Source: Anastrepha obliqua | Lineage: Eukaryota; Arthropoda; Insecta; Diptera; Tephritidae | Direction: 5' to 3' | Length of the DNA stretch: 64,000 nt | NCBI RefSeq assembly: GCF_027943255.1 | Contig: NC_072893.1 | Coordinates: forward strand, 2,294,001-2,358,000 | Part shown: one piece after another, positions 45,517 through 56,291 of the stretch | Layout of the letters: each line of letters begins with the position of its first letter | Position numbering within the stretch: the first letter of the stretch is position 1 | Made by a program: the position numbers and the translations under genes | Notes under the pieces: model-generated | What the model saw: the letters and a program-made list of their open reading frames with translations, nothing else | Databases searched by the model: none | What the model was told of the DNA's origin: nothing

Positions 45517-47034
45517 ATGGAACATCTTATGTCTGCCTTTATGCCGCCTGCCTACCTGCTGGGCCACCCATCCACAGCGGCGCCTGGCCCCATGCCCGTG
45601 TCAAATGCTGCATCGCCCGCCACCTCGCCCATCGCCGGCGCTTTGGCAAAGCCCAAACGTTGGGGCTCCCCTCCCGTTAATCTCGCCGCCCAGTTCATCA
45701 ACCCCGTGACAGGTAAAAAGCGCGTGCAATGCTCCATTTGCCTAAAGACCTTCTGCGACAAGGGAGCGCTAAAGATACATTTTTCCGCTGTGCATTTGCG
45801 TGAGATGCACAAGTGCACCGTTGAGGGTTGCAACATGGTGTTCAGCTCACGTCGTTCACGCAACCGCCACAGTGCCAACCCCAACCCAAAGCTGCACTCA
45901 CCGCACATACGCCGCAAGATTTCACCACACGATGGGCGCACGGCGCAACAGTTTCCAGTGTTTTCGTTATCACCTGCCGGCCTATTGCCTTCAGCTGCTT
46001 TTCCGGGTCTTATGACACCTGCGTCCGCTGCTGCTGCGGGCTACGGTGCACACCCAGCAGCTATGTTTGGTGAATATACATCGCCTGCAAACGCCCCCAG
46101 CTTGCAGCAGCATATGTTAGGTAGTCAGGAGCAGATGGGATTAAGTAGTGGCTTCAGGCATAGCTCAACAGGTACAGGCTCCACCTCCGCGTCCGATGCG
46201 GAGGGTGAGGATGAAGGCTACTTACTGGACGTACATACCACCGTCTCCAACACAAGTCACGGTGATAGTAATAGTTATGTGGACGACTACTGCCGGGAGA
46301 TCGATGCAACCGATGATGATGACGAAGCGGCACTTGATGGCGAAGTCAAAGATGAAGATGAGGAGCTGATATCTGTATCCATCGACGAAGAAGCGGAGCT
46401 TAATTTTGAACAAATGGAGGACTCCAATGAGCCCTTGGATTTCAGTCTACATAAGCGACGCAACCTAGCAGCAGAGGAGCGTTTATCCAGTCCAATTGCG
46501 ACTGCAAAATCCACTTGTGGTGCCGCTTGTGGTAGCCCCCGGCGTACAATTGTCTCAAAGTCGAACGGGTTTTCTGTGGATTACTTATTGGGAAAACGTA
46601 AGCGGAACAGCAACGAAGTGGCCGAAGAGCGGCTCTCACCGGTGGTTGTGAAAATGGAGCCAGACGGAGAAGCCGTTACGGACTTCACACAAGGCATTGA
46701 TTTAACACCTCAGCTGGCACGCCAACAAATGCCAAACACAGATCCCTCGACGCAACGTACCACCGAGGCACAACAACTGCGCCTGTTGCAATCTCAGATG
46801 TTTGCAGCAGCTGCAGCCGCCGCCGCAGCACAGTCTTCCGAAGCGCCAACCTCTTTGCCAGCGGCGGACTTAGCTGGTGACATGTCTTCACTGATGGGGC
46901 CCGCACCAGCACCCCCCATGTGGAACCTGCTCTCAGAGGTGTATCGATCGATGCTCATGAGCGGCGGCTTCCAGCAGCAGACACAGACACAGCCTCAATA
47001 CAACGAAATGTCAACGAGCGCGATTTCGGTGTAG
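45517..47034 (+). CDS. disco: Disconnected (Disco) zinc-finger transcription factor
   Basis: This is a nuclear DNA-binding regulator. In Drosophila, disco is needed for head and appendage patterning and for optic-nerve wiring. The 505-residue frame is uninterrupted. The N-terminus ([17 protein letters not shown]) and the block at residues 45-62 ([18 protein letters not shown]) are family hallmarks. Finger 1 uses C72, C75, H88 and H93. Finger 2 uses C100, C105, H118 and H127, with the unusually long eight-residue gap between its histidines typical of the disco/basonuclin type. Further on are an acidic run (about 261-286), PLDFS (306-310), FSVDYLL (352-358) followed by the basic GKRKR, VKME around K379, nine alanines (430-438) and a C-terminal [13 protein letters not shown] block (468-480). 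The start has a good fly context (aaacaATGg), and no other ATG lies between the splice acceptor and it. As I recall, Drosophila Disco is somewhat longer, about 570 residues. The paralogue disco-r is an alternative, but the N-terminus fits disco better. Confidence 0.93.
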   Translation: MEHLMSAFMPPAYLLGHPSTAAPGPMPVSNAASPATSPIAGALAKPKRWGSPPVNLAAQFINPVTGKKRVQCSICLKTFCDKGALKIHFSAVHLREMHKCTVEGCNMVFSSRRSRNRHSANPNPKLHSPHIRRKISPHDGRTAQQFPVFSLSPAGLLPSAAFPGLMTPASAAAAGYGAHPAAMFGEYTSPANAPSLQQHMLGSQEQMGLSSGFRHSSTGTGSTSASDAEGEDEGYLLDVHTTVSNTSHGDSNSYVDDYCREIDATDDDDEAALDGEVKDEDEELISVSIDEEAELNFEQMEDSNEPLDFSLHKRRNLAAEERLSSPIATAKSTCGAACGSPRRTIVSKSNGFSVDYLLGKRKRNSNEVAEERLSPVVVKMEPDGEAVTDFTQGIDLTPQLARQQMPNTDPSTQRTTEAQQLRLLQSQMFAAAAAAAAAQSSEAPTSLPAADLAGDMSSLMGPAPAPPMWNLLSEVYRSMLMSGGFQQQTQTQPQYNEMSTSAISV

Positions 47035-47356
47035 AGTTCAGTCAGATCAGTCATTACCGTTGTGGCCGTCCTTCCTTGTAGTCATCGTAAACACCGTTAC
47101 CTTGTTATGTACTATTGTATATATGTATTTTTAGTTGTAGTCTGTTCGTGCTGTTGCTGTTAGAGTCAATCGTTAGTCCCTTTGTGGGCCGTATTAATAT
47201 ATTTTCAGCTTTTAACCACTAATCTTTTTTATTGTAAATATTTATTTTGTATTTGTGTTAGTCGTATTTTTGTAAATTTATCTTATTTTACCTGCGAAAG
47301 TATTCATATTTTTTAAACGTAATTTTATTCATCTGATTGGATGCACTTCGAGATGC

Positions 47357-47362
47357 AATAAA
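47357..47362 (+). terminator. disco: Polyadenylation signal of disco
   Basis: A canonical AATAAA hexamer lies 323 bases after the disco stop codon, followed by T- and GT-containing sequence. A further aataaa lies about 40 bases on. The region between stop and signal contains no other reading frame, which fits a 3' UTR of roughly 340 bases. Long AT-rich UTRs often have several signals, so the dominant site is uncertain. Confidence 0.55.
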
Positions 47363-48191
47363 ATTTCGATAGGGATTTTCATTCGACAACTTTGGTGTAA
47401 TAAATTTATTTTAATTATGTAATTTTATATTTAATATTATAAACATTTTTCATAATCAAAATATTCTAAAGTATACGTTGGTCTTTAACTACTCAAGCTA
47501 ACTGTAATTGATGTACAACGTGTTATCGGGGACTAAATCGAGGATATCCGATTTTTAATGAAAATATTTTGTAACATATCATACCGTTTATTAAGTTTAA
47601 GCTGAAGCCAATAAGTAAATTTAGCAAAATGAATAAAAAATTAGTGAATAAAGAGAAAATTTATATGAGCATTAAAAATAAAAACCGATCTCTTATTAAA
47701 TACAGGGAAACTGAAATTAATTTAGTTTTTTTTACCCAGTGGTTAAAATATGGACAGTCTCTTAAGAGCAAGTTCCGTACTATAGATGACGTCAACCTCT
47801 CCGAAATATTGTAGAACAATTGAAAAAAGGGATAGACGATTTTTGATGTTGAACCAATTTTCTAAATCTTCGGTTATTAAGACTGCGGCTCCAGTGTGAA
47901 TTAAGTTATAGTTTTTGTTTGTTTTCAGCACAAATTGATAGCCTGAGCGCATTAATAAATTAAATACAATTTATAATAGGAAGGTTCTAGGATCTTTTGA
48001 TTTGGATGATTTCACACAACGAGACTTTGCTTATTTCTTAGTAAAATATCAAATTCTCAATATTTGGTCGTACCACACGGGCGAAGTGAAGAGTATCGAG
48101 CCTGATAAAGACACATAAGACATTTTGTTATACTGTTTTTCCATTTCATACCAACTCATTCAAGGCTAATACATTTTGGATAACTGTGCTC

Positions 48192-48472
48192 TAATAAAGG
48201 GTGATTTTTTAAGAGCTGAAGGAAAGTTTTTCCAAAAAACACAAGTAAAATTCAGAAAAATGCATGCAATTTGTATTTAAATCGATTGTACAGTCCATAT
48301 AATTTAATGTTTGAAGATTTTTCATGCAAATGTTGACCGCGGCTGCGCTTCAAATAGTCCATCCGCTTAGTCCAATTTTGGCATACTCTTTCCAATGTTT
48401 CGGCCGGTATCTCACATATAAATGCTTTAATGTTGTCTTCCAATGCGTTAATTGAAGCAGGCTTGTTTGACT
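48192..48472 (-). mobile_element. 3' end fragment of a DD41D-type element
   Basis: The left edge taataaagggtgattttt resembles the GGGTG-starting terminal repeats of the related elements. The minus strand encodes NKPASINALEDNIKAFI and ETLERVCQNWTKRMDYLKRS with GQHLHE, the conserved C-terminal segment of this transposase type. Similarity stops at about 48472, before the catalytic core. Confidence 0.65.
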
Positions 48473-48782
48473 TTGACAAGTATTGTACGCATTTGTTATT
48501 CTGTAGTTCTACTTGAAATCGTGCGGTTGATTCGAGATTCGTGTGCTTGAAACATAATTTTTTAGTTTCAATAACTGTAACAGAATTTATCGCAGGACTA
48601 ATTATATATATACCTCTTATACATAAACAGCTAAGGGATGCTTTCTCCAGTAGCTTTTAAAATGTATCTGCGTTTTAAAAAGTTTGTTCAGAAGAAAAAA
48701 AAGTATGTTTAACCCTTGGGTACATTTGACGTCTGAGACACGTCATGTACTTGTTTGCCCTAAAACCAGTTGTGTTCATTAA

Positions 48783-49249
48783 CCCTTTACTGCATGAGTT
48801 AATACAGCGTTGAAAAAAAAAAAAATGTTTCACGGTGAAAATAGCTTTATTTAATAATCAATAAGACATTAAAAGAAAACTAGTGAAAAAGTTTTATATT
48901 ATTATATATTATTAAAGTATAGAAAGCAGTTGAAAAGCGCAAAAATTATTATCCCTCGAGAACGATGAGTATATCGACTCCATGAAAATTTTTTTTGTTG
49001 TCTAAAGGTACTTTCGTTTTACTCTGCTATCATTGCTCAAAATTAATCAATCGCACTGCAATTTTGCTTTTTCACCGACTTGCACAAAAGTGACGTTATT
49101 TTGAAATCTCACAAAATCATAGAAAATTTTTGCGTTTTATTATTGCTAAATATGCATTTGATGGATTAAAATAGTTTGAACTATTTTGTAACCCTTAATT
49201 TGAAAGTGAAGTTAAAATAAAAACTGCAATACCATATATGAGTAAAGGG
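48783..49249. mobile_element. piggyBac-like MITE flanked by TTAA
   Basis: TTAA stands at 48779-48782 and 49250-49253. Just inside, the left end reads ccctttactgcatgag and the reversed right end ccctttactcatatatgg. The 467-base interior is AT-rich with no coding potential. TTAA targets and ends starting CCYT are characteristic of the piggyBac superfamily. The perfect terminal match is only nine bases, so chance is not fully excluded. Confidence 0.55.
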
Positions 49250-49253
49250 TTAA

Positions 49254-52200
49254 GTTAATTTTGTTTTGCAATTCAAATTATCAGAAGCCATCTAAATACT
49301 AAAGGGGCATAAATAATAAAGTGGCATACTACATAAGCCACTAACATTTTGAAAATTAATTAATGCTTACGTAAACTGTACTGCTTTTACATACTACTCC
49401 AAGCAACCAAAAAATATTTTTTCAAATAAATCAGTACCCAAGAATGATAGAAAACAAGATTTCGCCTATCAGAGAGCGCGTGACGTTACGTTTGCCGAAT
49501 TGTGCAGTGTTGCCAACCATTTGCTCTTCGTAATATAATAAATTTTAGTGCTTTTGTATACCCAAATGCGAAAATTTTTAAGTTTCGTGTTTTTTTTTTT
49601 AATCAAAGCTACCGAAACTGTAAGTTAAAAAAAAACTGTATTATTAAACCAAAGAAGGTTAAAAAAGGCCACTCTGAGAAGATTTTAGTGCTAATGAAAA
49701 TTTGTTGTTCTTATAAAATTTGATATTTTGAAAGTGAAAATTTAATTTTTTGTTCCTTTTCAGTTTATGCAAGAATATTAAATCTTCTTCTCTCAACTAT
49801 TCTTAAGATTAAAAACCCTTTTACACATTTTGAAAAGCATTTGAATTTACTGAATGCGGATTAAAACCATAGAGGTGTAATCGTTTCTTCCGGTCCTAAA
49901 TCCTTAGTGGGACATAGGGCATTAAGAGGTGTATTCATAGTAAAAATAAGCAAAAAAATGCCAGAAAATACTAAAGAAACCATAATGACATTTTTACAAA
50001 AAGAGTACCTAATTTTGTGCATAACTTCAAATATAGTAAAAAAGTCGTTCCCTTAAGAAAAGAATTTCGCTTAACAAAAAAAAAACTTATAAATTAAATT
50101 GTACGAGTACATAACCAATAACACATTTATTTAAAAAAACGCACATTTTAAAGACAATTTGTCACGCATACAAAGTTCTTTAAGTAATTCCATAAAAAAT
50201 TGGTGTTTTATTTTCTTTAAATGGGCATTTTGGTGCGCTTTTATATCCAAAGCTAGGCAACACTGCAGTAGCGAGAGAGAGATTTGGCTGCCGAAAGCAG
50301 AAGAACACCAACAACACCTGCAATCGCGGGCAATGCGACCAGATATTAAAAAAAGTAATGCTAAATAAAACTGAGTGGATTATTGAACTAATTTTTAAAA
50401 AATTTATATTTTACATGAAGAAAGGACTAAAACTCCGAGCCTAAATAACAAAAACAAAATGCTAAATCAAGTTACGAAAATGGTAATCTGGCCATACTGG
50501 TGCTAAAACGACGTAACTCATTGTCAAATTCGCTGAGCGCAAAGTTACGGGACCACGATAGGCGCCATCTCATTATTCTTTCCATCATGATCAGTAGCCA
50601 ATGGGTTACCGCAATACAACGTCTGATAGGTTCTCTAGGATATTTATATAACTTAGAGTGAAACCGTGGCCAAGCATCTGTCAAAACACAAAATGCAATA
50701 ACTAAATTAAATTTTTCGACGACTTTATTATTGGCCTAAGCTTCGCAAAGATATCAAATGTTATTTTCTGCGGTTTTCTGTTCGTTAAAAATACCAACTT
50801 TTGGAAAGGAAAGTGATAACTCAGTCCCATATCATGATTTTATGGAAATATTTGTATAACCAAAGAAGAGTACATCGAAAGAATTAATAATATAATTTTG
50901 CTTTAATAACCTCATTTATTCGTTTTGTTCGAATCAATGCAATAATTCACTAAACACAATCGCAGCAATAATTTATGATTTTTTTCTGACCGAACAGGGT
51001 TATAAATAGGTGATGAATTGCATTGGTTCGTTTTGAAAAATCGCCTTTAGGCACTTATTTACTCGTAACTCATCCATACCGGCTACGGATTTCGTTTTCA
51101 AATTCTCCAGCAAACGATTACATGCGATTTTATTACAACTTAATATTTCCGTGATGTGTCAGGCATCAAAGCCAAACGATTTCACTCAAAAATCATTGGC
51201 ACAAACAAAGCGTAGGAAAAGCAATCCAACACTCTGTCGTAAATAATACAAACATTTCATAGATTTCACAACCAAACACTCATAAATAATTAATTTATTA
51301 TTTCTAATAATATTTGGCCAAATGTGTATATGTAAACAAACTGTAAACTGCGGCCCTCCACTTTCGGGCGGAACAGCTTCAATTCCATCAAAGCAACGAA
51401 ACTCGCATTGAAATAGATCGAAGGCGACTAATAAAAGTAGTGCAGAAACAACAGCACAAATAAATGAAAGCTGAAATCGTTTCCATCACATTTCGATGTC
51501 AAGCGAAATTATGAAATGAGTTCCACATGGCCAGAAATGTATACGGCCCTAACGCCTCCAAATCGCACGCGTCCCTGCGACAACCAAGCAATTGGCCAAT
51601 GGCTGAGTGAATGCGCCACATGCGCGCATATTTTCGTGAACGCTGCACGTATTACACGTGAACATATGCATACACATATCTACTCATCAAAATACTCAAT
51701 TTCATACTTGTGTTTAATTTGCTTTTTTTGTTTTTGTTCTTTTTTTTTGTTGTTATCACGAACAAATGTTTGATTTTAATAATTACACTGCCATCGACAT
51801 TTCCTTAGCAGCAGCCACTGCGCTCGCTCTATTGTTATTGAATTTTTTCGAAACTTTTGCTAAAATTAGAATTTCGAGCGCTAAGTGTCTTTGGTGGTGG
51901 ACCACTGCTGTGATGCGATGTGATTATAGTGAGATCACATTGATCTGTTTCGGTGATGTCTAATGGGCTGCCATGTGATGCATTCCAGGCGGATTTGTGG
52001 CCAAAGAGTTTAGAATTCAATTGTAAACAAACCAAAAAGGAATTACCTTAGAATTATGTATGTCTGTAATATCGTATACAAGTTTTGGCATAAACAGTTG
52101 AATATAGGTCGAAAAGTGAGAAACCAAAATAGCTGGCTGAAATGATACCTACAGTATTTCGCGGTTTCTTTGGCAAATAAAGTCTCTTACAAATCTTTTC

Positions 52201-52419
52201 TCATATCACCAACACACAAATGCGAAAAAATGAAAGATTATATGTATGTGCGTACATATTCACATTACATCTGTTGAAAGAGTACAAGGAATTACTCATT
52301 TAAACGAACCGCGCTTGAGATATTGCCGAAATTTTTATTTTCTTCCAGGTTGGTTACATGCCACATTCGAGCTCAATCTGTCAAATATTGCGTTTATTAT
52401 ATTTTAAGTACTTCGTGTT
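49254..52419. other. No confident gene
   Basis: This is mostly AT-rich sequence with homopolymer runs. Short frames at 50159-50368 and 51516-51963 lack domains. No further TTAA-flanked or TA-flanked element was identified. Confidence 0.4.
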
Positions 52420-52640
52420 GTAGCGAAAGAGTTGAGCAAAGACTCTGTCTTAAATTTTTGAAAGAAAATTGAAAACAGAAGCCGGCGAGCGGTACAAAGA
52501 GTTAAAAAAGCCCTGCGTGTTTTATTATTCACCTCGTTCCGATCGTCCACCCTTCACTGCTGCTGATGAAAAGGTCGTAAAAGGCATTAAAATTAATAAT
52601 CGAAGGTTCTATTTTTAACAACTGGAAAATATCAGCCGAT
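52420..52640 (+). pseudogene. Possible mariner N-terminal relic
   Basis: The frames show EQRLCLKFLKEN, then ERYKELKK, SDRPPFTAADEKVVKGIK and INNRRF, in the order of a mariner DNA-binding half (EQR.C.KFC, W/RYK.FK, RPGRPST.TDE, DNRR). Everything is degraded. The young RTE-like insertion begins 160 bases downstream. This call is weak. Confidence 0.28.
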
Positions 52641-52802
52641 AAAAACGATGTTTTGAATACGGAACCACTTGAAGTGCGGGGTATGCCGAGTATGCTGAAT
52701 TTTTTTTGTGACCAAAGAAATGCCGTCAACGGCACCCGTACGAAGAGCAATCAGATGACCAAGTTTCGTACAATTTTTGTCACAAATAACGCGTCAATTG
52801 AA

Positions 52803-55297
52803 TTTTTGGTCCCACAGTCGGAAAATTCAGCCTGCACAACGAAACATCCGGTAACGGACAGAGGCTGATCGACTTCGCCGGGGCCCGAAACATGGTAGTC
52901 TGCAGCACCAGATTCCAGCATAAGAAAATACACCAAGCTACCTGGCTGTCTCCTGATCGAAAAACGCGAAACCAGATCGATCATGTTGTGATAGATGGAA
53001 GACACGCTTCTAGTGTATTAGATGTACGTACGATCCGAGGACCCAACATCGACTCGGATCATTACCTTGTTGCAGCCAAACTGCGCACCCGCCTCTGTGC
53101 AGCAAAAAACGTGCATCTACCTACGCAAAGAATGTTCGACATCGAAAAGCTGCAATCACAACAGACAGCCAGAAGATTCGCCACTCGACTCTCACTCCTG
53201 CTCTCCGAAAGCACTGCCCAACAAATCGGCATACGCGAGCAATGGAGCAACATTTCTCGTTCCCTACGTACCGCCGCCGAAGAAGAAATCGGATTCCGGC
53301 GAGCCCGAAAAAACAATTGGTACGACGAGGAATGTCATGCTGCCGCAGAAAGAAAAGATGCCGCCTATAGAGCCACGCTGCGATCGGGCGCAACGCGAGC
53401 CATGTGGGATCGCTACAGAGAGCTGAAAAAGGAAGAGAGACGTATTATCCGAAAGAAGAAACGAGAGGCCGAAATACGTGAGTGCGAGGAGCTTGAGATG
53501 CTGGCCAATAGGAACAACGCCCGAAAATTCTACCAGAAAGTTCGGCGGCTTACAGAAGGTTTTAAGACCGGGGCGTTTTCCTGTAAGAACAAAGACGGCG
53601 ATCTGGTGACTGACGTACAGAGCAATCTTAAATTATGGAGGGAACACTTCTCGAACCTGTTAAACAGTGACAGCTGCGCATGTCATAGAGAATGTGAAGA
53701 TCCCGATACCCCAATCGATGACGACGGAATTGTAGTTCCGTTACCCGATCATGACGAGGTGAGAATAGCGATAACGCGCCTAAAGAACAACAAAGCCGCG
53801 GGCGCCGACGGACTCCCGGCTGAGCTATTCAAACATGGCGGCGAGGAGCTGGTAAGGTGCATGCATCAGCTCCTATGCAAAATATGGTCGGATGAAAGCA
53901 TGCCTGCCGATTGGAATTTAAGTGTGCTCTGCCCAATCCATAAGAAGGGCGATCCCGCAATTTGTGCCAATTACCGCGGGATTAGTCTTCTAAATATCGC
54001 CTATAAGGTTCTAGCGAGCGTATTGTGTGAAAGGCTGAAGCCCACCGTCAACCAACTGATTGGACCTTATCAGTGTGGCTTCAGACCTGGAAAGTCTACC
54101 ATCGACCAAATATTCACAATACGCCAAATCTTGGAAAAGACCCACGAAAGGAGAATCGACACACACCATCTTTTCGTCGACTTCAAAGCTGCATTCGACA
54201 GTACAGAAAGGAGTTACCTGTATGCCGCTATGTCTGAATTTGGTATCCCCGCAAAACTAATACGGCTATGTAAGATGACGTTGCTCAACACCAGCAGCGC
54301 CGTCAGAATTGGGAAGGACCTCTCCGAGCCGTTTGATACCAAACGAGGTTTCAGACAGGGTGACTCACTGTCGTGTGACTTCTTTAACCTGATGTTGGAG
54401 AGCATCGTACGAGCCGCAGAACTTAATCGCTCAGGCACAATATTTTATAAGAGCGTACAATTGTTGGCGTATGCCGATGATATCGATATCATCGGCCTTA
54501 ACAACCGCGCTGTTAGTTCTGCCTTCTCCAAACTGGATAAAGAGGCAAAGCGAATGGGTTTGGTGGTGAACGAGGACAAAACGAAGTACCTCCTGTCTTC
54601 AAACAAACAGTCGGCGCACTCGCGTATCGGCACCCACGTCACTGTAGACAATTATAATTTTGAGGTTGTAAAAGACTTCGTGTATTTGGGAACCAGCATT
54701 AACACCTATAACAATGTCAGCCTTGAAATCCAACGTAGAATCTCTCTTGCCAACAAGTGCTACTTTGGACTAGGTAGGCAACTGAGCAGTAAAGTCCTCT
54801 CTCGACGAACAAAACTAACACTCTACAAGACTCTCATCATGCCCGTCCTGACGTATGGCGCAGAAGCTTGGACGATGACAACATCCGATGAAGCGACGCT
54901 TGGAGTGTTCGAGAGAAAGATTCTGCGTAAGATTTTTGGACCTTTGCACGTTGGCAACGGCGAATATCGCAGACGATGGAACGATGAGCTGTATGAGCTT
55001 TACGACGACATAGACATAGCGCAGCGAATAAAGATCCAGCGGCTTCGTTGGCTGGGTCATGTCGTCCGAATGGATACAAACGCTCCGGCTTTGAAAGTAT
55101 TCGATGCGGTACCAGCTGCTGGTAGCAGAGGAAGAGGGCGGCCTCCTCTGCGTTGGAAAGATCAGGTGGAGAAGGACTTGGCTTCACTTGGTGTGTCCAA
55201 TTGGCGCCGATTAGCACGAGAAAGAAACGACTGGCGCGCTTTATTAAGCTCGGCCAAAATCGCGTAAGCGGTTATCGCGCCAATTAAGAAGAAGAAG
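52803..55297 (+). mobile_element. 5'-truncated RTE-like non-LTR retrotransposon with target-site duplication
   Basis: The body is flanked by the direct repeat aacgcgtcaattgaa at 52788-52802 and 55298-55312. Its left edge cuts into the endonuclease domain and its right edge ends in a short (AAG)n run. A truncated 5' end, a trinucleotide tail and a 13-15 bp duplication together are the signature of target-primed reverse transcription. The first two A bases of the duplication may belong to the tail. Assignment to the RTE clade rests on the reverse transcriptase sequence style and the microsatellite tail rather than poly(A); another endonuclease-bearing clade is possible. Confidence 0.85.
52805..55267 (+). 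CDS. Endonuclease/reverse transcriptase polyprotein (N-truncated)
   Basis: The frame is open through the truncation point, so coding starts before the first ATG (52892). Numbering from that ATG, residues 1-65 are the end of an APE-type endonuclease with DH (30-31) and SDH (55-57). Residues 285-570 are the reverse transcriptase: ADGLPAELF, then the catalytic aspartate D430 in LFVDFKAAFD, then RQGDSLS and the YADD box (527-530). The tail (about 645-790) has the LTYGAEAW, LRWLGHVVRM and RGRGRPPLRWKDQVE motifs seen at the end of RTE-like proteins. No internal stop or frameshift was seen, so the copy is young, but it lacks most of its endonuclease and its 5' end and cannot be autonomous. Confidence 0.88.
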   Translation, partial: FGPTVGKFSLHNETSGNGQRLIDFAGARNMVVCSTRFQHKKIHQATWLSPDRKTRNQIDHVVIDGRHASSVLDVRTIRGPNIDSDHYLVAAKLRTRLCAAKNVHLPTQRMFDIEKLQSQQTARRFATRLSLLLSESTAQQIGIREQWSNISRSLRTAAEEEIGFRRARKNNWYDEECHAAAERKDAAYRATLRSGATRAMWDRYRELKKEERRIIRKKKREAEIRECEELEMLANRNNARKFYQKVRRLTEGFKTGAFSCKNKDGDLVTDVQSNLKLWREHFSNLLNSDSCACHRECEDPDTPIDDDGIVVPLPDHDEVRIAITRLKNNKAAGADGLPAELFKHGGEELVRCMHQLLCKIWSDESMPADWNLSVLCPIHKKGDPAICANYRGISLLNIAYKVLASVLCERLKPTVNQLIGPYQCGFRPGKSTIDQIFTIRQILEKTHERRIDTHHLFVDFKAAFDSTERSYLYAAMSEFGIPAKLIRLCKMTLLNTSSAVRIGKDLSEPFDTKRGFRQGDSLSCDFFNLMLESIVRAAELNRSGTIFYKSVQLLAYADDIDIIGLNNRAVSSAFSKLDKEAKRMGLVVNEDKTKYLLSSNKQSAHSRIGTHVTVDNYNFEVVKDFVYLGTSINTYNNVSLEIQRRISLANKCYFGLGRQLSSKVLSRRTKLTLYKTLIMPVLTYGAEAWTMTTSDEATLGVFERKILRKIFGPLHVGNGEYRRRWNDELYELYDDIDIAQRIKIQRLRWLGHVVRMDTNAPALKVFDAVPAAGSRGRGRPPLRWKDQVEKDLASLGVSNWRRLARERNDWRALLSSAKIA

Positions 55298-55312
55298 AAC
55301 GCGTCAATTGAA

Positions 55313-55919
55313 GTTTCCAAACAGGCAATCGTGGTAGGTTTATATACTTGGAGCAGTGAGATGTTGATGAGTTGCATTTTGTTGGCACCTTTCATCAGTT
55401 AGGCGACTGGTACGTATGTGGAAACCAAAAAGCCATTCAGTTATATAAAGCATTGATCAGTGATACCTCCGGCATGTAAACCATAAGCCTAAGCCAGAGA
55501 AGATGCCTAATCGCAAAGGTGATTTCTCGGTGAAAGTCCAATGTGGAAGTTTGGGGTACAGAACGTGAATTTTGGAAATAAGTTTCATCGAGTTATGAAT
55601 GTTGTTCAATTCGCGAAATTATTTTCTGGAGGATATTGAATAGACATTCCAAATCGCACTGGCTTGACAGATATTAGGATGATCAAAATGCATAGTACTA
55701 AATGTTTTTCCATCGATGGAGTAAAATAGCGAATTTCTTAAATACGGGTAGCTAGGGAGCCATTAAATCAATGAATGCTCTGTGCTAGCCAGGAAAGGCA
55801 ACTGCTTAGTGATAGAAGTACCATTGAGATACCTATGGCCACGAACAAACTATAAATCAAAAACAACATTTTTCATGACCCCAATGGAGAGATGAAGACA
55901 CATGCGTAACAGCTAGGCC
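55313..55919. other. No gene seen
   Basis: The sequence just after the RTE-like insertion continues the flank at 52700-52802, so the two once formed one stretch. No protein family is recognised in it. Confidence 0.35.
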
Positions 55920-56291
55920 ACTGTGGCCGCAAATAAAGATAAGAAAAAAGAATTGCTTAGTCCTTCAAGAGAGGATATCTCGAAGTTCGTGGCTTGTATA
56001 ACCGGTAATTGGCTATTTGGCAGGCATTGCTTCAGACTAGGAGTTTTCTCTCATGAATATTATAGAAGTTGGGAGAGAGAGAAACAGTCGAGCACTTCCT
56101 TTGCAATTGTCTAGCCTTAGCTAAAATCAGAGCAAGTCTTCTAGGTAAATATTTTTCAATTCTCTTACGAAACTCTTCGGCGTGGGGATGGGACTAATCC
56201 TGTGTTTCATAAGAAGTTCCCGTCTCGCACAGTGGTATCACAACGGACCTGTAAAGCCTAAGTGAGTTGATCGTACAGACCGACTACCACA
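55920..56291 (+). mobile_element. LINE 3' end fragment, interrupted by a fold-back
   Basis: The translation from about 55945 gives LLSPSREDISKFVACITGNW and LFGRHCFRLGVFSHEY, then a damaged cysteine motif and a leucine-rich tail. This is the C-terminus of a Jockey/R1-like protein, in the same family as 17231-17720. The following 3' UTR-like sequence ends at the fold-back (56292) and seems to resume after it at 57145 with cattaacccaacctaacct. Confidence 0.6.

Noticed and set aside
45552..45941. 129-codon minus-strand frame opposite disco
   Set aside because: It is a shadow of the codon-biased disco coding strand, with no start context or domain of its own.
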